Below, piece after piece: positions 6,679 to 11,741 of a DNA stretch of 11,741 bases (position 1 is the first letter of the stretch; every line of letters begins with the position of its first letter). Under the pieces are notes generated by a model. The model was given only the letters and a program-made list of their open reading frames with translations, was not told the DNA's origin and did not search any database. The stretch covers positions 1 through 11,741 of the forward strand of contig DTXA01000574.1 in assembly GCA_012962735.1 (NCBI GenBank). The letters run 5' to 3'. The stretch comes from Candidatus Latescibacterota bacterium (GTDB lineage: Bacteria > Latescibacterota > 4484-107 > B68-G9). The position numbers and the translations under genes were made by a program.

Positions 6679-7716
6679 ATGTTCCGAGGGTGCTACACAG
6701 CGCTTGTAACCCCGTTCAAAGAGGACGGCTCGGTGGACTACGAGGGGATAGAGCGTCTGATGGAGTTTCAGGTCTCACAGGGAGTCTCAGGGGTGCTCTC
6801 TGTGGGGACCACCGGGGAGAGCCCCACTCTCTCCTGGGAGGAGCACGACCTCGTGACAGAGAGGGTGTGCAAGGCTGCCGGTGGCCGGTGCACGACCATA
6901 GCGGGGACGGGGAGCAATTCCACGGCAGAGGCCCTCAGGGCCACCGAGCACGCCGCGAAGGTCGGAGCGCAGGCGGTGCTTTTGGTGGACCCGTACTACA
7001 ACGGCCCGAGCTCGTTAGAGATAAGGAGGGAGTATATAGGTCCCATAGCGGAGGGGTTCCCTGAGATATCGGTAATACCGTATGTGATCCCGGGCCGCAC
7101 TGGGACGCAGTTGCTTCCCGAGGATCTGGCCATCCTCCACAGGGAGCACCCCAATGTGCGGGCTGTAAAGGAGGCCACAGGGGATCTGGAGAACATGAGG
7201 AGGACCAGGGAGCTGTGCGGAGAGGACTTCGTCATACTCTCTGGGGACGACGATAAGACCTTCCCCATGATGACCGACCCGGCCATAGGGGCAGCTGGGG
7301 TGATCTCGGTAGCCTCGAACGTGGCCCCCAAGGCGGTGCAGCTGATGGCGGACCTGGTCCTGGAGGGGAGGGTGGAGGAGGCGGAAAAGGTCAGGGACGC
7401 CCTACAACCCCTGTTCGGGATAGTTACGGTGAAGACCCAGGAGAGCACCCAGTACGGCCATGTGACCTGTCGGGCCCGGAACCCTTTGGCAATTAAAACC
7501 CTGATGCGCATTTTGGGTATACCCTCTGGGCCTTGCCGGAGGCCCTTGGGGAAGATGACCAGAAAGGGGCTCGAGGTAGTGTTGGAGGCGGCCAGAAAGG
7601 TTTGGAGGGAAAACGCCTGGGTTCTGGAGCCCGTTGGGGAGTTCTTCGGGGTGGACGTGGGGGAGAGACTGCACGACGAGGGGTGCTGGGAAGGATTGTA
7701 TTACGAGGCCTATTAG
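6679..7716 (+). CDS. dapA: dihydrodipicolinate synthase (4-hydroxy-tetrahydrodipicolinate synthase) family protein
   Basis: This enzyme condenses pyruvate with aspartate-semialdehyde, the first committed step of the diaminopimelate/lysine pathway. ATG 6679 follows GAGGAGGGG directly and gives 345 residues, about 50 more than the usual 290-295; the excess is a C-terminal extension. The TIM-barrel active site is present: GTTGES at 43-48, DPYYNGPS at 104-111, the tyrosine/arginine motif PYVIPGRTG at 134-142 (Y135, R140), and the Schiff-base lysine K164 in RAVKEATGDL. The usual YNVPGRTG reads YVIPGRTG here, so the Asn after the catalytic Tyr is replaced by Val. Such changes occur in divergent members of the DapA/N-acetylneuraminate lyase superfamily, so another aldolase role is possible. 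Yet dapB begins 8 nt downstream with an almost identical GGAGGGGATATG start region, which argues strongly for DapA and for one operon. Confidence 0.9.
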   Translation: MFRGCYTALVTPFKEDGSVDYEGIERLMEFQVSQGVSGVLSVGTTGESPTLSWEEHDLVTERVCKAAGGRCTTIAGTGSNSTAEALRATEHAAKVGAQAVLLVDPYYNGPSSLEIRREYIGPIAEGFPEISVIPYVIPGRTGTQLLPEDLAILHREHPNVRAVKEATGDLENMRRTRELCGEDFVILSGDDDKTFPMMTDPAIGAAGVISVASNVAPKAVQLMADLVLEGRVEEAEKVRDALQPLFGIVTVKTQESTQYGHVTCRARNPLAIKTLMRILGIPSGPCRRPLGKMTRKGLEVVLEAARKVWRENAWVLEPVGEFFGVDVGERLHDEGCWEGLYYEAY

Positions 7717-7724
7717 GAGGGGAT

Positions 7725-8534
7725 ATGATCCAGGTTATCGTGCAGGGAGCGGCGGGTAGGATGGGGAGCTGTATAGCAAGGTTGGTCTTAGAGGCAGAGG
7801 ACCTGAAGCTGGCCGGGGCCACCGAGCGTCCCGGACATCCGGCAGTGGGCCGAGACGTCGGGGAGGTCCTGGGGGTGGGGAAGGCGGGAGTGGAAGTGGG
7901 GGACAACCTGAGGGATGTAGTGAAGGCCGGCGAGGTGGTGGTGAACTTCACGACCCCCGAGGCCACGGTGGAGGCCGCCCGGATATGCGGGGAGCGGGGT
8001 AGGGCTATGGTGGTGGGAACTACGGGGCTTTCTCAGGAGCAATTAGAGGCCTTTCGGGATGCGGTGACCCCCATCCCCTGTGTTTTCTCCCCCAACTTCA
8101 GCGTGGGGGTGAACGTGCTTTTCCGAATAGCCGAGGAGGTGGCCCGTATCTTGGGTCCCGGGTACGACGTGGAGATCGTGGAGGCCCACCACCGCTTCAA
8201 GAAGGACGCCCCTAGCGGCACGGCCAAGCGACTGGCCCAAGCGGTGGCGAAGGGGTTGGGGAGGGACTGGGAGCAGGCCGCGGTGTACGGCAGGGAAGGG
8301 ATGGTGGGAGAGCGAAGGCCGGAGGAGATCGGGGTCCATGCGATCCGGGCAGGGGACATCGTGGGGGAGCACATCGTGCTGTTCGGCGGGATGGGGGAGA
8401 GGGTCGAGCTTGTACACCGAGCCTCCAGCCGGGAGGCCTTCGCCCAGGGGGCGCTGAGGGCGGTACGGTTCGTGGTGGGAGCTGAGCCCGGGCTGTACGA
8501 TATGGGGGACGTCCTGGGGCTGAGGTCCTTATAG
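7725..8534 (+). CDS. dapB: 4-hydroxy-tetrahydrodipicolinate reductase
   Basis: DapB reduces the DapA product to tetrahydrodipicolinate with NAD(P)H in the cytoplasm, leading to meso-diaminopimelate and lysine. The 269-residue length is normal. The N-terminal Rossmann motif GAAGRMG is at residues 8-14, VNFTTPEA at 73-80 and GTTGLS at 98-103. The family signature EAHHRFKKDAPSGTA spans 153-167 and includes the catalytic His pair (155-156) and the substrate-binding Lys (159). ATG 7725 is chosen because GGAGGGG precedes it and the Rossmann fold begins immediately; in-frame starts farther upstream lie inside dapA. It follows dapA by 8 nt and ends in TAG at 8532-8534, inside the first arm of the repeat-derived hairpin at 8531-8569. 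Its pairing with dapA gives two consecutive steps of one pathway. Confidence 0.97.
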   Translation: MIQVIVQGAAGRMGSCIARLVLEAEDLKLAGATERPGHPAVGRDVGEVLGVGKAGVEVGDNLRDVVKAGEVVVNFTTPEATVEAARICGERGRAMVVGTTGLSQEQLEAFRDAVTPIPCVFSPNFSVGVNVLFRIAEEVARILGPGYDVEIVEAHHRFKKDAPSGTAKRLAQAVAKGLGRDWEQAAVYGREGMVGERRPEEIGVHAIRAGDIVGEHIVLFGGMGERVELVHRASSREAFAQGALRAVRFVVGAEPGLYDMGDVLGLRSL

Positions 8535-8569
8535 CCCCAAAGTAGGGGCGTATGGCCTTTTGGGGCTAT
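8531..8569 (+). repeat. interspersed palindromic repeat, copy 2, with 11-bp inverted arms
   Basis: Bases 8531-8557 match the repeat upstream of ftsK (3750-3776) at 25 of 27 positions. The downstream part differs from copy 1: here 8531-8541 (ATAGCCCCAAA) is perfectly complementary to 8559-8569 (TTTGGGGCTAT), around a 17-nt loop. The same GCCCC can instead pair with GGGGC at 8545-8549, so two hairpins are mutually exclusive. The first arm contains the dapB stop codon, and the second ends 19 nt before the DUF4432 start. It could act as a terminator, an mRNA-processing or stability element, or simply be a mobile palindrome. It lacks a clean U-tract, so strong termination is doubtful. Confidence 0.7.
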
Positions 8570-8588
8570 CTTTGCGGAGGAGGAGCAG

Positions 8589-9668
8589 ATGCCAGTGCTG
8601 TTCGGTAGGAACCTGGACCGCCGGGAGCTGATGCGCCGGGTAGGGGACATCTGGCAGGTAGGGGGGGTTCGGGAAGTAGTGCTGGGCGATGGGACAGAGC
8701 GGGGGGTGCGAGCTGCCGAGTTCCGGACTGGGACTGGATTGGAGTTCACGGTGCTGTTGGACCGGGCGATGGACGTGGCCGAAGTTAGGTATAAGGGATA
8801 TCCGTTGGCCTGGGTCTCTCCCACCGGCTTCGCCGCGCCCTCTTTCTTCGAGCCCGAGGGGCTTGGGTGGTTGAGGACCTTCGGAGGTGGGATGTTGACG
8901 ACCTGCGGGCTGACCTATCTGGGCGAGCCCTGCGAGGACGAGGGGAAGTCCCTGGGCCTGCACGGTCGTATATCCCACATCCCAGCCCGGGGCACGTGGG
9001 TGGACGGGGAATGGGAGGGGCGGGTATACAGGATGTGGGCCCAGGGGAAAGTCCGGGAGGCGATGGTGTTCGGGGAGAACCTGGAGCTTTCTCGGAGGGT
9101 CTGGGCCCGGCTGGGGGAGAGCCGGTTTTTCGTGGAGGACGAAGTCGTGAACCTTGGGTTCGAACCTTCCCCATTTATGATTCTGTATCACATTAACGTA
9201 GGGTATCCAGTGGTGGACGAAGGAAGCCGGCTTATCGCCCCATCGCGCTCCGTCCGTCCGAGGGACGAGGAGGCCGCAAAGGGCCTTTCGGAGTGGAATA
9301 AGTTCCAGTCCCCCGCGTCCGGGTTCAAGGAGCAGGTGTTCTACCACGATATGGCTGAGGGCCAGGACGGGTACGTGACCGTGGCCTTAGTGAACCAAGA
9401 TGTGGAGGGGCGCCCCTTAGGGGTGTACGTGCGGTACCATAGAGAACAGTTGGACAAGTTCGTGGAGTGGAAGATGATGGGGGAGGGAACTTACGTGGTG
9501 GGACTGGAGCCGGCCAACTGCTGGGTCGAGGGTAGGGCCGAGGCCAAGAAGCGTGGGGAACTCCTTTTTTTGAATCCTATGGAGCGTAGAAGGTTCCATC
9601 TGGAGATAGGGGTGGTGGATTCGGAGGAAAGGCTTGCAGAGATAGAATCCCGGGTGAGGAGATCTTGA
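8589..9668 (+). CDS. DUF4432 family protein, aldose 1-epimerase-like
   Basis: This 359-residue protein belongs to DUF4432, a family sharing the galactose-mutarotase-like beta-sandwich fold of aldose 1-epimerases; its precise reaction is not settled. Family blocks in order are DRAMDVAEVRYKGYPLAWVS (58-77), GWLRTFGGGMLTTCGL (93-108), LGLHGRISHIPA (122-133), ILYHINVGYP (198-207) and GLEPANCWVEGR (305-316). By analogy with aldose epimerases, a His (H125 or H201) and E307 are candidate catalytic residues; that is inference. It has no signal peptide and is probably cytoplasmic. ATG 8589 follows GGAGGAGGAG at 8576-8585. It is 54 nt downstream of dapB, across the repeat hairpin, and upstream of glycerate 2-kinase, which suggests a role in isomerising a sugar or sugar acid. 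Related proteins elsewhere occur beside carbohydrate-use genes. Confidence 0.88.
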   Translation: MPVLFGRNLDRRELMRRVGDIWQVGGVREVVLGDGTERGVRAAEFRTGTGLEFTVLLDRAMDVAEVRYKGYPLAWVSPTGFAAPSFFEPEGLGWLRTFGGGMLTTCGLTYLGEPCEDEGKSLGLHGRISHIPARGTWVDGEWEGRVYRMWAQGKVREAMVFGENLELSRRVWARLGESRFFVEDEVVNLGFEPSPFMILYHINVGYPVVDEGSRLIAPSRSVRPRDEEAAKGLSEWNKFQSPASGFKEQVFYHDMAEGQDGYVTVALVNQDVEGRPLGVYVRYHREQLDKFVEWKMMGEGTYVVGLEPANCWVEGRAEAKKRGELLFLNPMERRRFHLEIGVVDSEERLAEIESRVRRS

Positions 9669-9672
9669 GGGC

Positions 9673-9852
9673 AGGGGGAAGGTATATATCGTAAGCGCTG
9701 GTCCCGGTGATCCATCTCTCATCACGAACCTGCTTATGTTGGCATTCCGCTCTGGGAGCTCGGAGCCCGACCCATATCGGTCAGCCAGCCCCGGTATAAC
9801 CTATTGTACCGGTGTCCTGCGGGTATATTATAGGACTTCTTTGGAGATATAA
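9673..9852 (+). pseudogene. cobA: remnant resembling uroporphyrinogen-III C-methyltransferase (SUMT/CobA)
   Basis: The frame from 9673 encodes GKVYIVSAGPGDPSLIT right after the first codon. This is nearly the standard N-terminus of tetrapyrrole methylases, whose GAGPGDP loop helps bind S-adenosylmethionine. Where ATG would stand, the codon is AGG (9673-9675), and no ATG, GTG or TTG lies upstream in frame before a stop at 9655. The frame stays open for 59 codons, against about 240-260 for a complete enzyme, and the rest (including PYRSASPGITYCTGV, faintly like the family's later PGIT block) is mostly unrecognisable. It ends in TAA at 9850-9852, overlapping the glycerate kinase ATG as TAATG. 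The best reading is an internally deleted SUMT gene that lost its start. An intact enzyme would make precorrin-2 for siroheme or cobalamin. Chance similarity is possible but unlikely over 17 residues. Confidence 0.6.
9791..9831 (+). promoter_or_regulatory. possible promoter and operator before glycerate 2-kinase
   Basis: TTGTAC (9804-9809) and TATTAT (9826-9831) form a -35/-10 pair with a 16-nt spacer, about 20 nt before the kinase ATG. An inverted repeat CCGGTA (9791-9796) / TACCGG (9807-9812) overlaps the -35 box with arms 16 nt apart centre to centre, as a dimeric repressor site would. The elements lie inside the SUMT remnant and are supported by sequence pattern only. Confidence 0.35.
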
Positions 9853-11144
9853 TGAGGGAAGGGCGACTTCGCAGAGACGCGGAGGCCATATTCCGGGCCG
9901 CCTTGGAGGCGGCGGACCCGTACCGATGCGTGCGGGGGGCATTAGAGGGGTTGGACCTCCCGGAGGGCTGGGTCTTCGTGGTGGGGATGGGAAAGGCCTC
10001 CGTCCCGATGGCCCGGGCTGTGGAGGAGGTCTTAGCCGGCCGTATAGCGGGCGGTGCGGTGGTGACCAAGTACGGCCATGGGGGGAAACTCGGATGGATA
10101 AAGGTCCACGAGGCCGGGCACCCTATCCCAGACGAAGCCGGGATCAGGGCTGCTGGGGAGCTCCTGGAGATAGCCCGAGGGGCCGGGGAGGAAGACTTAG
10201 TTCTCTGCCTGATCTCCGGGGGAGGGTCGGCCCTGACGCCCCTTCCGGCCGAAGGGGTCACCTTGGAAGAGAAGCAGAGGACCACAGAACTTCTCCTCTG
10301 CTGTGGGGCCCGGGTAGAAGAGATCAACGCCCTGCGCAAGCACCTTTCCCGCATTAAGGGAGGGCAACTGGCCAAGGCCGCCCATCCCGCCCGGGTGATA
10401 TCCCTTATCCTCTCCGACGTGGTGGGGGACTCCCTCGAGGTCATAGCCTCGGGCCCCACGGTTCCGGATCCCACCACCTTCGGGGACTGCGTAACCATAG
10501 CCCGGAAGTACGACATCTGGAGATACCTTCCGGAGACGGTCCGGTTCCGACTGGAGTGGGGTGCGAGGGGGGAGGTGTCGGAGACCCCAAAGCCAGGGGA
10601 CCCGACGTTCTCTCGGTGCGAGAACATCTTGGTGGGGAACAACCGTAGGGCCTTGGACGCGGCCCGTTCCGAGGCCGAGCGCAGGGGGTACCGGACGTTA
10701 CTTTTGACCAGCATGCTTCAGGGGGAAGCCAGGGAGGTGGCCAAGTTCTTAGCCGCTGTCGTCCGGGAGGTGCGGGCCAGCGGGAACCCGGTTCGGCCGC
10801 CTGCCTGCCTGCTTTCGGGAGGGGAAACAACTGTGACGGTGCGTGGTAAGGGAGAAGGGGGGAGGAACCAGGAGCTGGCCTTGGCCATGGTTCGGGAGCT
10901 AACAGGCTTGGAGGGGGTGGTGGCCTTGAGCGCTGGAACCGATGGAACGGACGGGCCTACAGACGCAGCCGGTGCGTTCGTGGACGGGGAGACGCTGAAA
11001 CGGGCCCAAGCCCTGGGTCTGGAGCCTGAAGCCTACCTTCGGGAGAACGATTCGTACAATTTCTTTCGGGTCCTGGGGGATCTGTGGGTCACCGGCCCTA
11101 CCGGGACCAACGTGATGGACTTGCAGATAGCTCTGGTGGGATAG
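9852..11144 (+). CDS. gckA: glycerate 2-kinase (MOFRL/DUF4147 family)
   Basis: This 430-residue protein, the usual length, phosphorylates D-glycerate to 2-phosphoglycerate with ATP, feeding lower glycolysis; some relatives are annotated as hydroxypyruvate reductase TtuD. The N-terminal DUF4147 domain shows GMGKAS (45-50, with the likely catalytic Lys48), SGGGSAL (122-128), NALRKHLSRIKGG (159-171), SDVVGD (188-193) and IASGPT (198-203). The C-terminal MOFRL domain (about 316-424) shows GGETTVTV (323-330), GKGEGGRNQE (332-341, with R338 a likely nucleotide contact) and SAGTDGTDGPTDAAGA (360-375). ATG 9852 follows GGAGAT and overlaps the TAA of the SUMT remnant. It lies 183 nt beyond the DUF4432 gene. 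Glycerate arises in sugar-acid, serine and glyoxylate breakdown, so the pair hints at a carbohydrate or uronate route. It is convergent with the histidine kinase, 18 nt away, with no obvious terminator between. Confidence 0.93.
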   Translation: MREGRLRRDAEAIFRAALEAADPYRCVRGALEGLDLPEGWVFVVGMGKASVPMARAVEEVLAGRIAGGAVVTKYGHGGKLGWIKVHEAGHPIPDEAGIRAAGELLEIARGAGEEDLVLCLISGGGSALTPLPAEGVTLEEKQRTTELLLCCGARVEEINALRKHLSRIKGGQLAKAAHPARVISLILSDVVGDSLEVIASGPTVPDPTTFGDCVTIARKYDIWRYLPETVRFRLEWGARGEVSETPKPGDPTFSRCENILVGNNRRALDAARSEAERRGYRTLLLTSMLQGEAREVAKFLAAVVREVRASGNPVRPPACLLSGGETTVTVRGKGEGGRNQELALAMVRELTGLEGVVALSAGTDGTDGPTDAAGAFVDGETLKRAQALGLEPEAYLRENDSYNFFRVLGDLWVTGPTGTNVMDLQIALVG

Positions 11145-11162
11145 GAACTGCGCAGCGAACGA

Positions 11163-11741
11163 TCATTTCCTGGAGATATGGAGGGCCTCTCTTACCGCCC
11201 TCAGTAGATCGGCCAAGGTATAGGGCTTTTGGATATATGGATATCCTTTTTCCCGGATGACAAGCCAATCGGATTTCTCGTTGGTATATCCACTCGTAAA
11301 TAGGACGCCCATCCCGGGCTGGAGGGCGAGGAGCTGCTGTACTAATTTAGGCCCCCTTTCGTCCGGCAGTACCACATCGGTGAAGACCAGATCGAACTTC
11401 CCTTTCTTCCTCTTAAATATCTCTATGGCTTCTTTCGCGTTCGTAGCCACCGAAACCACATATCCGCTCTCGGATAGGGCCTTTTCGATGAAATCCCGCA
11501 CCGGCCTTTCATCTTCCACCACCAGGACCCGCTCCCCATTGCCCCTGAGCGCCTCCGGAAGTATCTCCTCTCCCTCCTCCTCGGGCGCGCTTAAGGCCGC
11601 CGGCAGATATACCCTGAAGGTCGAGCCAAGCCCGGGGGAACTTTCTACGTTGATCCAACCCTTATGCTGTTTGACGATCCCGTATACGACCGACAGCCCC
11701 AATCCTGTGCCCTCCTTCTTGGTGGTGAAGAATGGATCGAA
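11163..11741 (-). CDS. hybrid sensor histidine kinase, C-terminal part (ATPase core end plus receiver domain)
   Basis: The minus-strand frame is open to the window edge, so the sensor, dimerisation and most of the ATPase domain lie beyond it. The visible 192 residues begin FDPFFTTKKEGTGLGLSVVY, the F-box and G2 box of a GHKL ATPase, followed by the usual GGxI-like strand (here KGWINVESSPGLGSTFRVYLP). After an acidic linker (about 50-69) comes a CheY-like receiver domain: acidic pair E76-D77, phosphoacceptor D122 in VFTDVVLPD, the TS pair at 149-150, and the conserved K172 in IQKPYT. All receiver residues needed for phosphorylation are present, so it should take part in an internal phosphorelay or act as a phosphate sink. 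There is no output domain, so a separate response regulator is expected. The signal sensed is unknown. It ends 18 nt from the convergent glycerate kinase. Confidence 0.92.
   Translation of the reverse strand, partial: FDPFFTTKKEGTGLGLSVVYGIVKQHKGWINVESSPGLGSTFRVYLPAALSAPEEEGEEILPEALRGNGERVLVVEDERPVRDFIEKALSESGYVVSVATNAKEAIEIFKRKKGKFDLVFTDVVLPDERGPKLVQQLLALQPGMGVLFTSGYTNEKSDWLVIREKGYPYIQKPYTLADLLRAVREALHISRK

Noticed and set aside
6674..7727. GGAGGGGATATG shared at the dapA and dapB starts as a possible repeat element.
   Set aside because: It is explained by similar Shine-Dalgarno sequences plus the ATG in a genome favouring GGAGGGG; no extended homology surrounds it.
5433..9863. At least nine GGGNAGGG octamers (the E. 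coli FtsK-orienting KOPS motif) on the + strand (5433, 6387, 7997, 8293, 8347, 8638, 9530, 9669, 9856), against one on the - strand (6603).
   Set aside because: The + strand is so G-rich in coding regions that about this number is expected from base composition, and this organism's FtsK recognition motif is unknown. Genome-wide skew relative to dif would be needed.

Overview
The window reads as an 11.7 kb piece of a G+C-rich bacterial chromosome. Codon use is heavy in AGG (Arg) and ATA (Ile), and coding strands are strongly G-rich, a pattern often seen in thermophiles. Purine-rich Shine-Dalgarno sequences (GGAGG, GGAGGGG), a membrane-anchored FtsK, a hybrid histidine kinase, a tetraheme c-type cytochrome and exported ABC-type binding proteins point to a Gram-negative-type bacterium, perhaps a deep-branching or candidate phylum. 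The sequence alone does not fix the taxon.

Region 1 (1-2489, + strand) is a tight transport/redox cassette: the 3' part of a branched-chain amino acid/amide-type (HAAT) substrate-binding protein, a tetraheme cytochrome of the c554 type, and a second, complete, paralogous binding protein. Gaps are 9 and 2 nt. Permeases and ATPases are not in view. Region 2 (2476-3608, - strand) is a wrecked glycoside hydrolase family 3 gene. Promoter and ribosome binding site are still recognisable, but about half or more of the coding sequence, including the nucleophile region, is gone and the rest is spread over several frames.

Region 3 (3817-11144, + strand) is a long co-directional series: ftsK, class I fumarase alpha subunit (overlapping ftsK by 20 nt), dapA, dapB, a DUF4432 aldose-epimerase-like protein, and glycerate 2-kinase. 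dapA and dapB catalyse consecutive steps of the diaminopimelate/lysine pathway, feeding cell-wall synthesis. The fumarase supplies the TCA cycle. The DUF4432 protein and the glycerate kinase suggest sugar or sugar-acid catabolism. A short decayed gene with the N-terminal signature of uroporphyrinogen-III C-methyltransferase (SUMT/CobA) lies between DUF4432 and glycerate kinase, and its frame closes in a TAATG overlap with the kinase start. Region 4 (11163-11741, - strand) is the C-terminal end of a hybrid histidine kinase (ATPase core plus receiver domain), convergent with the glycerate kinase.

Two copies of a 27-bp repeat (25/27 identical) lie in non-coding positions upstream of ftsK and between dapB and the DUF4432 gene, each able to form a strong hairpin. 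I saw no tRNA, rRNA, CRISPR array or insertion sequence. No non-genic stretch exceeds 300 bases; the longest, 3536-3816, holds the GH3 promoter, one repeat copy and the ftsK leader. I found no convincing new multi-gene system. The most unusual points are the cytochrome between twin binding proteins, the SUMT remnant and the repeat pair.
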